NCBI GenBank assembly: GCA_022702545.1
Contig: JAHRBC010000002.1
Coordinates: forward strand, 5,394,001 to 5,458,000
Direction of reading: 5' to 3'
Length of the DNA: 64,000 nt
Source: Phycomyces nitens
Lineage: Eukaryota > Mucoromycota > Mucoromycetes > Mucorales > Phycomycetaceae
The stretch's first letter is position 1. Every line of letters starts with the position of its first letter. This document shows, in pieces, positions 10,477-22,088 of this stretch. The translations under genes and the position numbers were made by a program. The notes under the pieces were generated by a model. It was not told the origin of the DNA and searched no databases. It saw only the letters and a list, made by a program, of their open reading frames with translations.

Positions 10477-12309
10477 GATAGAAATACGCACTCTTATTGG
10501 CCGGAAGTGGAGATTCGTATGATAATGAGCTATAGTGAGTGGGAATATCTGCTTTTTGTTAACGGACCAGGTAAAATTAGTATGGAAACAGTGTTTTACA
10601 TGTAAAGAAGTAAATAAGTAAAGAGTTTGTCTTGATCGGTGTAGCAGTAACCTTGGAGAGTACAAGTTCAAGAATGGCGATCTTTTTAAATCTTGCGTTA
10701 CTCCAAGGTGGTCCGTGCAGTTACAAAAAAAAATAGCTAATAAATTGTTACCTCTTGCCCAGTTTGAAAGGCATAAAGAACAAAATAAGAGCGACAAGAC
10801 ATACTTGGAATTGATTGCAATAGAGGGTATAAAATTGTTTTTACACTAGAGATTTATTCCAATGAGGCTTTGTCAGTTGATGTCAAAGTATTCTGATATA
10901 GAATTGAATGGCGGTCATCAGAAGCATGGGCTAATAATAAAAGCAGACAAGAAGTATTTATTATACAATGACAAGAAAACAAATCACCAAGAATAAACCT
11001 TTTTTTCTTTCATCACCCATCTTTTGTTATTCAATACAGAGTCTTTACTTACAACCTAATCACTCTTTTTAAGAAATTAAAGAACCAGTGTCCTACTTGC
11101 TAGCCATGAGTGATCCGAGTTTGAGTGTGGGTTATTATTTGACTCTCTCATGATAATAATGCTCTATTAGCATTTTTTATACATGAGTATCTTTTGAAAG
11201 ATAAGTAAATGTATACCAAAACATTTGGAATAATATTGTACGAAACAACCAAACCCAGTACTACAGATGTTACAAGCCTTCATTTGAATATGAGATTTAA
11301 ATATTTTGAAAGATATTCATCCCATCAAGCAAACTTGGTGGCTGCGTGTGTCTTATCTTTAGATATTCAACTATTAGCGATGTAATCCCAAATTTTTCCA
11401 GATCTCATACACCTATATCTAACCCAAAATTAACCTGTACATAGAAGAAGATTCGGCTGTGTTGGGTCAGAGCTATAACCAGTTATAGCATCGACGATCA
11501 GAATAGGATAGTATTGTCGGATTAGTCTAGATACATGGTGAATGCCATTTGTTCTATCTTTAAGTCGCAAGTTTTGCAAAGGACATTAATAGAAATATAA
11601 ATTTACAGCTGAAAAGTATAGAAAGGGCTTTGCAATGGAATGAGTCTGCCGGTCTAGGTCCTTTGCCATTTATTAAAGATTATGTTGACCAAGACACTTA
11701 TATCAGCTATTATTCCAACGTCTTTAATCTTTGACATCGAAAATTAAAAGAGTATCATGGTATTTGGTACATAGTTCAAGAAAATAGAGCTGGCTGCAAT
11801 ATTTACCTATACACATTATTATGGAAGAGTCGTTGATAGATTCAGCGATATGACTACTCTCCGTCCAAACGTCCCAATATCAACCCTATAAAGTATTTTT
11901 TCCATGTTTTAAATCTAATGTCCAAGGGAAAAAATCAATATATTTGTAATATTGACAACTACAATGCCAATACATTTCAGAAATAAAAACCACTATACCC
12001 AAAAGTATTGGATACTCTTGCCCCAAGTTTACCGACCAGAGTTATGAATGTAATAAAATCTCGTGATGAGTAAGGAAGATATTAGTACCTTTATTTTTTA
12101 GTTTTTAATTATAATATATATAGGAAATACCTCTTGGATTCCGTACAATTTATAAAATGCTGAAATAAAAACTTCTCTCTCTCAATCAATAAATTACTTG
12201 AAAAATATGTGAGCCCCAGAATCGCAAAGCAGCACTTGAGATCTTTTAATAACAAAAGAGCAACAGCTGTATTGGGGTGTTTTCTACATCTATAAAGTTT
12301 ATCTTTCTC

Positions 12310-13232
12310 TTTAACAGATTGCAATTGCAGTTGAAAAGCTTGGGTCAATTGTACAAACGATTGTTGGACATATTAAACAACACTAATGTCCATTACCTAG
12401 AAAGCCACCCGGAAAACCCAAAAAAGTGGATGAGAAGACAACCAGATACCTTGAGAGAATTATAAGGGAGGATCCATTCACCACTTATAAACTGCTCAAA
12501 TTAAAAATTCCTGTCACGGATGTTAATGTATGCAGAAATAGCATCGACACTTATGTCAAGCAACATAACTTTAAATCTTGTGTTCCAGCACACAAGTCTC
12601 GCCTAACAAAAAAAAACACGAGCAAGTCAGACTTTACTGGGCCAAGAAAAAGGTGAATTAGTTTAAAGACCAATGTAATAGTGTGGTGTGATCAGATTGA
12701 TCATTGTTTTGCTCGAGTGGAAACGGTGCTGCCAGACGTGCGTTTTGAGACGTTAGGAAAAGGTACAAAGAAAGAAATACAATATCGACATTGAAACGAG
12801 ACATTGGTGGAGTTATGGTTTAGGGCTGCTTTTGGGGTCAATTATTTCCCCCTGTTAAAAATCATAGCCACTGCCAAAGCTAATCAAGATTTATACATCA
12901 ATATACTGGCAGAATACTTCCAACCATGGTTTACAAAGGCCACCAAGAATGAGGAAAAAGTCTTCACCTTCCACAGAGATGGTTCAACTTGCCATACTGG
13001 TGGGTATGCTCGGTGGTGAAAGGAGATACACCAGATCAGGGGATTTAAGTACTGGCCAGCTCAAAGTCCTGATTTGAACCCAGTCGAGCAGATCTGGGAT
13101 ATTCTCGTGTTGCTAATTGAGAAGAAAAGGGACACTATTAACGGTTTGACTAATCTGGAGGTGGTCCTACAAAAAGAATTGATGCCTAACGGTGTGCCAA
13201 GTTTGGGGATTTTAACGACATTAAAATTATAA
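12310..13232 (+). pseudogene. Broken Tc1/mariner-type transposase
   Basis: Translating across stops and shifts on the plus strand gives Tc1 hallmarks in the right order. There is an N-terminal helix-turn-helix and GRPkk-like region (PGKPKKVDEKTTRYLERIIREDP, about 12405-12480). A VVWCDQIDHCFARVE segment fits the first Asp. FHRDGSTCHTG (about 12970-13005) fits the second Asp, and WPAQSPDLNPVEQIWD (about 13050-13100) carries the acidic third position. In-frame stops occur around 12654, 12794 and 13017, so it cannot make a full transposase. I could not identify terminal inverted repeats by eye. Confidence 0.75.
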
Positions 13233-13299
13233 GTCAGATACACTGGCTGATATCTACAAAGATCCTGGTGCCTGTGTACCTTTTCTGTTATCTACCAAT

Positions 13300-14719
13300 G
13301 CCGACTTGGAACAAGAGTTCGACCGCTCTCCTAAGAATGGTCGGAAGCCAAGGTTACTTTTCGTACTACCAAGACCATCCATAAGATGGAGATATATCAC
13401 TTTGAATGTCAATGCCCTGCCATGCTTCACACGAACTTCTTTGCCCCGGGGTTATAGCAAGCAACTGGAGCCCTTTCCCAAAGTTTTTGATATCAAGAAG
13501 CTTCGTTGTAAAACGCAAGTATCTCTTCATAATAGCTACTTCTAACTTTTCTGTAATGTATTTAGCACTTGCTTAATACGGAATAGACACAGCGATATTT
13601 TATTTGGAAATCTCCTCCGTACTGATGGTTTCTCATTCGACTTTCTCTTTTACAAAAGACGTCAAATTGGTTATGGATCTTCTAACCAAAGTCTCGCTTT
13701 GAAGCTTGAAAACCTTACCATGTCTGAAATTGATGAAATGTATACACCAATTTCTATTGATCCGGGAAGAAAATCAGTATTTACTGCCACCGTTGGTTCC
13801 AACCCTCAAACACAAAAATGCACTAGAGATAAATATCAACACATGACAGGTGCTACAAACTTTGCAGTAAAATTGGGGAAAAAAAGGAAAATAGAGTCTG
13901 GCATAGGATCGATAGAGAGCAATCTGCCGACAAAAAAAACGTCGAGTATTACAAAGTTTAAAGAATACATCAAGAGTATTCTTACACACCTAGACGTGGT
14001 GTTCAGATTTTACAATAAAAATACCGCCAAAGATATATTTAACTTCTATAAAGGTTCCCAAAGGGTTCCAGAACAGCTAGTAAGCATCTTGACGCATGGC
14101 ACTGCACAATACAACAGATCAAGACGGGACAAGAAGACCAGGAGACAAAGAAGAGGAAGAAATAAAGGCAGCCAGCAACCACTGAAAAAAAAACAAGTTA
14201 GCAACCAATCTTTTTTCAATTGATTTTAATATATCTTGAAAGGTCGAAGAAATGGAAGTCCCTTCCTTTTAGTCAGGACAAAAAAAGGTTCAATTGGTTG
14301 TGTTTGCTGGTATGTTCAACAAGGATATCGTGAAGCTCAAGGAACTCTGGAGTGACGTTGTGGGGCGATTTTACAGAACATTGAAGAAACGTGAGGCTGA
14401 AACCGAGTTGACTGTTGTAACAATCGATGAATTCAAAACATCGAAAACATGCAACCTATGTTTTGGTGATCTGAATATCATTAAAGCCCCCGATTTCAAA
14501 GGTTACAGCGTTCTCAATTGTGTGCAATGTGGTAAGCTATGGCAACGCAAAGTTAATGCTGCTCTTAACATGATGACGATCCCAAGACACATTTGGATAG
14601 GCCAAGGAAGACCAGAAGTTTTCAAACCAAAGAAAAAGGATCAAGAAAACAGTTGTCCTCAACATTGGTCCTCAACTAAAACAGGTATCGCCGTAACAAA
14701 AACGGTTTCCCTTTCTTAA
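13300..14719 (+). pseudogene. Broken Fanzor-type (eukaryotic TnpB-like) nuclease gene
   Basis: Fragments in order: PSIRWRYITLNVNALP (about 13375-13425), TDGFSFDFLFYKR (about 13620-13660), the RuvC-I block PISIDPGRKSVFTA (about 13750), then after a frame change LVVFAGMFNKD, TIDEFKTSKTCNLC...NCVQC (zinc ribbon, about 14420-14530) and LWQRKVNAALNMM (RuvC-III, about 14540-14575), ending IWIGQGRPEVF. This order and wording match the TnpB/Fanzor family as found in Mucoromycota. A stop at 13543 and a frame change between 14223 and 14294 break it. The usual R-D-x-N-A-A is R-K-V-N-A-A here, so the third catalytic Asp is lost. It directly follows the Tc1 relic, consistent with the known association of Fanzors with eukaryotic transposons. 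Confidence 0.75.
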
Positions 14720-14798
14720 AGAATCAAGATAATTACAAGTAAATACATCTAAACATCAATCTCTATTCTCAAATCTAATTTCTTTTTCAGCGATCTTA

Positions 14799-14846
14799 AG
14801 GGCACGACGTTTTCAGATGGGGCACGACGTTTCTGTTTTACCGGAC
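14799..14846 (+). repeat. MULE left terminal inverted repeat
   Basis: Begins AGGGCACGACGTTTTCAG, then a second GGGGCACGACGTTT, and ends TTTTACCGGAC. It matches the reverse complement of the right end, except that the right end holds three copies of the GGGCACGACGTTT motif instead of two. Confidence 0.8.
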
Positions 14847-15041
14847 TTTCTGAAAGTGACTTGTGGTCCGGCATCTAGTGCCTTTTCCCAGTTTACGGAA
14901 TAAAATGTTGTGTCCTGAAAAAGATATTTAAAGACTTTAAATAAAACTTTCTCTTCTTTTGTATACTCATCTCGTAAGAACTAATCATCTATTGTCTCCA
15001 TTAGTCATTTCACCGGAGATTACAACAAGATCACTTTTCTC

Positions 15042-17275
15042 ATGACCAACTTGAAATTACAAATACTTTATAGAACTCGCTTCATTATGAACCCTACCAA
15101 TAAAGAAACTATTTTTATTGACGGAAAGGAATACTATCCTGTTCAGCAAGCCCTCCCAACCCCACCTGCTAATGGCTACCATGACATGACCATGGCAATT
15201 GGAAAGATGCAAGAGTATGCCCTTGCTAATAACTTTAGCCTGACAATCAAAGACCGTAAACCAACTCGAGTTTACTTGAAATGTTCCAAGGGTGGACAGT
15301 ATAAGAACACCCGCAAAATCAAAGACGAAGACAGAGTAAGAATTCCATCGAGTGGAATGACTGGCTGCCCTTATCTCTTGAAGGTTTCCTACAAGAAGGG
15401 CATCAAAGGATATCTTCCTTTGAAAGCCACTCATGATATTGAGGCATATCACAATCATCCTCTTGATGATGAGTGTCTGGAATCGACACTGAAAGGCAGA
15501 TTGTCGAAGGTGACTGTGGACGATGCCAGAGATATTCTGAAGCTTATTGGAGCAAAAACAACTTCTCGTGAGATCCAAAAAGCAATTAACGATGACACCA
15601 CCCCTGGCCATAAGTTGTACATAAGTGACATTGACAACATGAAGGCTGCATTTGCTCGGGTTTCTGCTCCCGTTGTTGAGAATGCTGGAACAAAACTTGT
15701 GAATGCCATGGAAGCAAAGGGATATCAAGTTCGCTACGATGTGAGCAAGAACGGGTCCCTCGAGAGGATTATGTTTGCCCATCCAAAGATGCTGGAGAGA
15801 GCCCGTCGTTTCTCTGAGGTAATGGTTGTAGACGCAACTTACTCCACCAACAATCTCGGGATGCCGCTCATTTGTGTGGAAGGAATCCATAGTCTTGGAG
15901 GGGAGACCCTTAAATCTTTTCCTATTGCTTTTGCCTGGGTTTCGAATGAACAACAGGCTTCATATCTCTGGTTCCTCGAACAGGTCAAATCGCTTGTTTT
16001 TGAAGGCAACAAGTCAGCCACTCTGTTTGTAACAGATAAATGTGCTGCATTGATGAACTCTCTTGACATCGTGTTTCCGGAGAACATCAAGCTGTTATGC
16101 TACTGGCACATGCTGAACAGTGTTGAGAAGGCAGTCTCTGGGAGGTTCGGGTCTGTAAAGACCAAGGAAATGCTAATGGAGCATGTCAGCAGCATGATCC
16201 ATAGTACAACAAAAGAGGATTTTGACCTGGCGCATAAAAAGTTTGACAACATTTCTGCTGGCGTGGATATTGAAGATGGGAAAGACAGTGTTCCAGTGTC
16301 GGTATACTTTACCAACAGGTGGATCAAATGCCGTGAGAAGTGGGCGGGCTATCTGACATCTCAGTATATGCACTTTGGATGTACCACTACCCAACGAGTG
16401 GAAAGTGGCCATCAGGCTTTAAAGAAAGGCATATCCTCAATCTCTTCTCTTGAGTTGGCTTTTGAGAACATAGCCAAATATGTTGAGCGGTTGGAAATGG
16501 ATTTCCGGGCCACCAAAATAAGAGAAACCAACAGGATTGATGCTCTTGTTGGAAGAAACCGATTGCTGACCCAACTATTCATGAAAGTGAACAAGCGAGC
16601 CTTACTTGTGATCGATCAAGAAGTTCGCTTGCAGGAGAATAATGATGGAGATTGCCAATGCAAGGCAAAGATCCAGTATGGTCTACCCTGTCGACATACA
16701 TTGCCTGTTGGAAGAGATCTGCAAATCTCTGATATTCCAGAGAGATGGATTATAAATCCAGGTATGCTATATACCTCTTCCAATGGAATCAAGGCGACTA
16801 CTCCGGCTTTTGAAGAGGCAGAGCCATGGATGAAAGAAGTAATTCAACTGGAGAACCTTTTTCGTTCGTGCGAAGGTGGCCAACAAGTCCATGAGCTTTT
16901 GGAGAAGATCAGGTCTGTTGTGGCTGGCTACCACAATAAACAAAGCCACCCTCCTATCGAGCTCCAGGCCCCAGAAGACGTCAAGTTCCCCGGAAGGCGC
17001 AAGGGTAGCAGTCGCCCAAAGTACTTGCCAAAGGACTTTGGTCGCGCAATTTGGAGAAAGACCAGCATTTTGTCAGGACGGGTAAGATAGATACACACGC
17101 ATATATATATATCGAAATAAGAGATTATACTAACAGTTTTCTAAAATTATAGGCTGGCCTTAAGGCCATGATTAAGCTGGAGGCAAGGAAGAGGGCTCAT
17201 AAGAACGCAAAAGTTGCAAATGTGAAGAAAACACAAAAAAATATTAAAAAATTAAACAAGAGCCTCTCGACCCAG
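15042..17275 (+). CDS. MULE transposase (FAR1-like / DDE / SWIM)
   Basis: Exon 1 is 15042-17081 and exon 2 17153-17275. The intron 17082-17152 has a good ACTAAC branch site. The product to this point is 721 aa. The N-terminal 60-150 is a FAR1/WRKY-GCM1-like zinc domain (YLKCSKGG ... GCPYLLKV ... HNHPL). The DDE core shows MVVDATYSTNN (Asp 1), LFVTDKCAAL (Asp 2), the CYWH motif LLCYWHMLNSVEKAV, and TTQRVESGHQALK (Glu). The SWIM zinc finger is CQCKAKIQYGLPCRH near residue 550. These are the standard parts of Mutator-superfamily transposases. The next exon appears to be the OTU region, but it is one base out of frame, so the last part may be decayed. ATG 15087 is an alternative start. Confidence 0.8.
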
Positions 17276-17341
17276 GTAAGAATTGTTTTTCAAGGATAAT
17301 TTACTGCCAAAAACAATACTGATTAATAGCCATATATTTAG

Positions 17342-18122
17342 TCGATGCTCCATTCAAAAAAGGGTTCAAGAGACCTGCCACGGCCCAAGATGAGTATGAG
17401 TACGACTGTCGTACATCTGTTGGCAAAAGGGCCAAGTATGAACCAACCTTTCCTGTCTCGAAAGAGATATCAAATGATGTCAAGGGTGGGTTCAACCCAA
17501 TTCCTGACGGATGGTGTGGATTTCGTGTGCTGGCACACTTGATCTACAAGGATCAAAACAAGTTCCCACTTGTAAAAAGGGACATGCTTGCTGCACTTCC
17601 TCAGCACAGCGTGCTTTATGCCAGTACCTTTGGCACGGATGTCAAACAATTGGAGGAAATCGTGAAACACGGCTCCAATCTTGACAGCAACAACAACAAC
17701 GATACAACAATCCCAGGATGCACAAATGCCAGTATGTGGTTTAGCACACCCGACTGTGCTCAGTTAGCTGCCGACACATACCAAAGACCAGTCTGCGTCT
17801 ATTCAGACAACCAATCAATTCCTTCCGCCTCTTTCCTGCCTTTTGGCATTCCAAAAACAACAAACAAAGCATCCAACCTCTGATCTTGAATCATGTTAAC
17901 AATAATCACTGGACAACTGTCAGCCTATCTAGAAACACCTCTAGAAAATGGCCGACCATATCATCACTGTTCTTTCTTGGATGCCAACGGAATAACATTC
18001 CGGATAACTTTGATAGTCATTGGAACAAACTAAAAGAGTTCAACAAGCATGATCGCAGAAATGCCATGCTTTCTCTTTCCTCGCATCCAGATGAAATTGT
18101 CGATCTCACCAACATTAATTAA
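17342..18122 (+). pseudogene. OTU-type cysteine protease region of the MULE, frameshifted
   Basis: It follows an apparent intron 17276-17341. The frame starting DAPFKKGFKRP leads to NPIPDGWCGFRVLAH (catalytic Asp/Cys block of OTU proteases, about 17500-17545) and continues to 17883. After a one-base shift it resumes as PLILNHVNNNHWTTVSL, the catalytic His block (about 17870-17925), then runs to a stop at 18122. Two frame breaks (entry at the splice junction and near 17850-17880) suggest an inactive copy, or I have missed an unusual splice. OTU or ULP1 peptidases carried by MULEs are known in plants and fungi; their role in transposition is unsettled. Confidence 0.65.
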
Positions 18123-19554
18123 CTTTTCTATATTTATCTCTTTTATTTTTTGTATTTCTTTTACTCTTCACTTCTATTATTATTATCATACTTATCATTC
18201 ACTTTATTAGCTAGACTTCTCTTAAATATATCCATTATATCAATTTGTTTCTTTGTATTAATCCAAGTCTATCACTCCAAGTTAAGTGATTCTCTGTACT
18301 GCTTTTTCATGAATACTATTCGTGGGAATTTGTTTACCCTGATAATTACAAACACAATCAACAAATCACAGCTCATAAATTAAGATTTATGTTACACTGA
18401 TCGATCAAAATCTCTTTGAGATATGCGATACCTTGAGTATTCAAGTGATTAATCAATCATTTCAACAGATATAGCAATGTAATTTTAAGTAAAGGTAGCG
18501 ATAAGATAGTAAAATGTACAAAGTAATTTTCATTTGATTCTAATCACTCAATTATGAGAAAATGATTTTAATATGTGAAAATTTTGGATTTTTTCAATGA
18601 AAAAATAATATGTATTTGGTTGTAGAATCACTTTTTCTCATTCATTTTTTATCAAACTTTTGCAGTATCTATATATTACTTATATATTTTTGAATTTCTA
18701 ATTTGTTTGACAATTTTTAGATATTTTTTTATTTTTGATATTTTTGATGAAATATCTCTTGAACATATTGCAATGAAATACAAGAAAGACATTTTAAAAC
18801 AAGAATCAAAATAAAAAATAAAAAATAAAAACAGGTATGTTATATAAAAAATATATCTATAACCGTGTAAACTTTTATAGACCTGCAAGCCATCAATGGC
18901 ATCCTGTTCATCATCAAAGTTTTCAGAAAATGTCTAGTTTGCATGGATTATTTTATTTTATACATAAATCGCAGAAAATGATAAATATATGATTCCAAGT
19001 TCAGGTTAAGCCACAAAATGCTTACTCATCAACCCATAAATGTATTTCATTTGTCTACGGAATTTGAACACATCACAATATTCGCAAATATTAGATTTTC
19101 TTCAGACAAAGTATTTGATTCTTTCACTTGATAGTTACAGTGAGAATATATAGTATAAAAAAGTATAATGTACCAAATTATTATAATATAATATAATAAT
19201 TCTTTTAAATACTCTAAATGTAAATGTGAAGCGCAATACATATTTATTTTTGATTATCAAATTCATTGAAAATATTTGCGAAACTAATTGATACTTTTTT
19301 GTTGTTTTTCATGGTTTACTGTGACACCACATATTTTTTGATGCTACACAACATATCTCATTAGACTTTGCCTTTCATAAATACTATGAAAAAGATTCAT
19401 ATTTAAGAATAAAGCAGCTATTATAATATTTGAATAGGTTTTAAAAAGATATACACTATCTTAAAATTTATTTTTAATAAAAATAACGAGTAAGATCATT
19501 TTGTTATTGGGCACGACATTTTGAATTTTTTAACTCAGATAACTCTGAATGGGA
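18123..19554. other. AT-rich non-coding tail inside the MULE
   Basis: Very AT-rich with no recognisable frame. It lies between the OTU region and the tandem array. One stray GGGCACGACATTTTG motif appears at about 19508, like the array unit. Confidence 0.5.
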
Positions 19555-19832
19555 GCAGACGTTTCTCGGGACACGACATTTTAAGCGGGCACGACGTTTC
19601 TCGGGACACGACGTTCTAAGCGGGCACGACGTTTCTTGGGACACGACATTTTAAGCGGGCACGACGTTTCTTAGGACACGACATTTTAAGCGGGCACGAC
19701 GTTTCTCGGGACACGACGTTCTAAGCGGGCACGACGTTTCTCAGGACACGACATTTTAAGCGGGCACGACGTTTCTTAGGACACGACATTTTAAGCGGGC
19801 ACGACGTTTCTTAGGACACGACGTTTCTTGAA
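19555..19832. repeat. 35-bp tandem array near the MULE right end
   Basis: About eight head-to-tail units of 35 bp. Each consists of GGGCACGACGTTTCTCGG followed by GACACGACATTTTAAGC with minor variants. Each unit thus carries two copies of the GGGCACGAC core of the terminal repeats. The array sits about 230 bp inside the right terminus. Subterminal arrays of this kind are often transposase-binding sites. It is not a CRISPR array, because the units abut without unique spacers. Confidence 0.85.
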
Positions 19833-20062
19833 AGGATATACAATCTTTAGATATCATGGTGTTTGGATGTTTTTATAAAGTTTGTTACCACAATATACAC
19901 TCAATGGCACAAATATACATTGAGAATACAAACTAAAGTTAATATTTCACCTCCATTATGAATTAGAATCCTTTTTAACGCATGTCATTTATAGAAGAAA
20001 TATTGCAGTGTTAGGGACCAGATATATTTGTTAGACACCGGACAGCAAGTCACAATTAAAAT

Positions 20063-20130
20063 GTCCGGTAAAATCAAAACGTCGTGCCCGCTCAAAAACG
20101 TCGTGCCCCATCTGAAAACGTCGTGCCCCT
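20063..20130 (-). repeat. MULE right terminal inverted repeat
   Basis: Begins (on plus) GTCCGGTAAAATCAAAACG and ends CGTCGTGCCCCT. Its reverse complement matches 14799-14846 but includes an extra GAGCGGGCACGACGTTTT motif, i.e. three core motifs. Confidence 0.8.
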
Positions 20131-20410
20131 AAGTTTAGCGTTTCTTTTTATCTCATTGTCATTTTTACTTTGTCCAAAAAAGGTAAACAAATTGTCTAAA
20201 AATTAATTTTGATTCGTCTAGAAAAAAAAAACCGAGATCGTCTCAATCTCTAGTAGAAATATTGTAATTACCTCCAGGTCCTCCAATAAGCATCCAAATT
20301 AACCCTTCCCCTTTCTCCATTGTGGGACTGTTTACTTCATTGTTCCAAAAAAAAAAGATACTTCTTTTTTCTGCCCACCTCCTTTTATATCATTACCCAG
20401 AGAAGCCCCT
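20131..20410. other. Short promoter region of the PPR gene
   Basis: 280 bp between the MULE edge and the PPR start, with pyrimidine-rich tracts and a TTTATATCATTACCC stretch about 25 bp before the ATG. The MULE therefore sits immediately upstream of a conserved gene and may have displaced its original promoter DNA. Confidence 0.4.
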
Positions 20411-21875
20411 ATGCAGTCCCAACTGTCAAAACTTTCTATTGGCAGTATTCGGTCATCCTCCCAACGATTCTCCCTTGACCTTTCAAAAAATGCCCAGCTG
20501 AATCAACTGCGGATTCAATCTGGATCTCCTCAAAGATCATTTGTAACACTCAAGTATCGCCCTGAACCCACCAATCACCCTTCTCAAGAAGTTAAAGAGC
20601 CAGCTCAAACCTACAGGCCAAAATATGTACATGTTGACGAAGACAAGCTGATTGGACCCAACAAGAGACTGTTTACAATGCCGGCAGATCCTTATGTTGC
20701 CTCTAGCAGAATCAACCAGATCCTCGAAACTTACTCCCTCAGGGAGGCAGAAGAATTTGTCGGACGTTTGCCATTACGCCTTCAGTCAACTGCCATTTGG
20801 AATCAATTGATAGCAGAGTGCGGACTAAAAAAGAAGGCCAATATGGGAATGTCATTGTTTACAAAAGTAAGTTCTGAATATATACATAAAAAAAAGACTC
20901 TTCTTTGAATATTTAGGCTTACCGCTGTTGTGATAGATGCGTAAAAGAGGATTTAAGCCTAATGAGCGTACATTTACACTCTTAATAACATGTTTCAGTG
21001 AATCTAGTTCACCTATAGCAGGAGAGCGGGCAAAACAGATCTTGGAAACAATGAAGATATATAATTTCAAGCCAAATGTCATTCATATGAATGCCTTGAT
21101 GAAAGTATACTCCAATTTTGGTCAGCCCAAGGAACTTTTCCAGACTCTCGAGAATATGAAGGATAATAATATACAGCCCGATAATGTCAGTTATACCATT
21201 GCTATGAAGAATTGCCACCTATTGCCCGACGGAGAAGCGGTACGGACAGTCCAAAGGCTGTGGAAGGAGATTGAAGATCGGACAGAGTTTACTAGTGATC
21301 AATATGTAAAAGATGAACCAAAAGTCCAATCGCAAGAGGAAAGTAACCGCCCAGTTTCATCACTGTCCCTCAAGGCAGCCAAGGTCGCAAATGACCGATC
21401 ATATAGAGTGGATAAGATGCGTTTGTCACAGACACAACCGATTGCACGCTTCACGCCCGATGACTCCTTGATCGCAGTCTTTTTGCTTGCTCTCTCACGT
21501 AATGCTATGGACAGTTCGGATCTGTGGTTCGGAATACGTGCAATTGAGAAGCTGTATGGACTTCGACCAAGTCAAGTAACACGAATGATGGAAGATCAAA
21601 ATATGGACACAAAAACCCAACCCCACTACCATCTAAATGTCACTTCCAAAAGTTTGTTTGGAATTATGCGCTTCTGTGGTGGGTTGGGCCAATACAAGCT
21701 AGGCGAAGCATATTGTCTTTTGGCCCTCAAGGAGTTCCCAGATCTGCACTTTGATGCCGAATGTGGGTATGTCTACGAATGGTTACAAAAGGAAGCCAGA
21801 AAGAAGGTTGCCAACGACTCAAAGAGATGGAAAACACAAAAAGACCCCAAGGACAAATATACTAGAAAAGTCTAA
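20411..21875 (+). CDS. Mitochondrial pentatricopeptide-repeat (PPR) protein
   Basis: Exon 1 is 20411-20866 and exon 2 20937-21875; the intron is 20867-20936. The acceptor TGATAG at 20936 joins SLFTK to MRKRGFKPNERTFTLLI in frame, whereas the earlier TTTAG would not. The product is 464 aa. The N-terminus is rich in Ser, Arg, Leu and Gln with no acidic residues, like a mitochondrial presequence. At least two canonical PPR units are visible: MRKRGFKPNERTFTLLITCF (about 153-187) and MKIYNFKPNVIHMNALMKVY, followed by MKDNNIQPDNVSYTIAMKNC. The C-terminal half has looser helical repeats. The family binds organellar RNA. The exact target, and an orthologue among the yeast PPR proteins, I cannot assign. 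Confidence 0.8.
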
Positions 21876-21936
21876 ATAAAATTGCACAATTAGATAATAA
21901 ATTCACCTCTTTAACAACATTTATACACTTCTTTTC

Positions 21937-21970
21937 TGGTCCGGCATTTATCACGTGATAATTCGGACCA
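21937..21970. promoter_or_regulatory. 34-bp palindrome with a CACGTG core
   Basis: Outer arms TGGTCCG / CGGACCA enclose the perfect 14-bp palindrome TTATCACGTGATAA. It lies about 60 bp after the PPR stop and about 120 bp before the eL8 start. CACGTG is a bHLH (Cbf1-like) site, and ATCACGTGAT is a common ribosomal/housekeeping promoter element in fungi. It is probably part of the eL8 promoter. A transposon footprint is the alternative, since GTGGTCCGGCAT also occurs at about 14865 inside the MULE. Confidence 0.5.
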
Positions 21971-22088
21971 GTTTGCCGGCCCTCTTTGCAGAGCGGCGAT
22001 CCGTTTCAAACAAGGTCTGGCATAGTCCAAATGATGGATCCGCCTCTTTTTCGTACATCTCCAACCAGAGGTTTGAAATCTATTGAAA

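Larger units (their letters stand above)
8261..12000 (-). repeat. Left copy of a large inverted repeat (pairs with 61600-64000)
   Basis: About 9600-12000 is the reverse complement of about 61600-64000, with scattered substitutions and small indels in the non-coding part. Homology fades at about 12000 on this side (TTTCAGAAATAA) and about 61600 on the other. The 1.7 kb between the ORF start and that edge has no coding potential. The other edge of the repeat lies beyond the right end of the window, so its full length is unknown. Confidence 0.75.
14799..20130 (+). mobile_element. Mutator-like element (MULE) with OTU domain
   Basis: Bounded by inverted termini at 14799-14846 and 20063-20130. It contains a MULE transposase gene, an OTU-protease region, a 1.4 kb AT-rich tail and a 35-bp tandem array. 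The size is 5.3 kb. No convincing 8-11 bp target duplication is visible beside the termini (left flank ends CGATCTTA, right flank begins AAGTTTAG), so the insertion is probably old or rearranged. Confidence 0.8.

Noticed and set aside
15057..15953. 298-codon minus-strand frame
   Set aside because: Antisense to the MULE transposase, with no family resemblance.
19555..19832. Possible CRISPR array
   Set aside because: Units are contiguous 35-bp direct repeats with no unique spacers, in a eukaryotic transposon.
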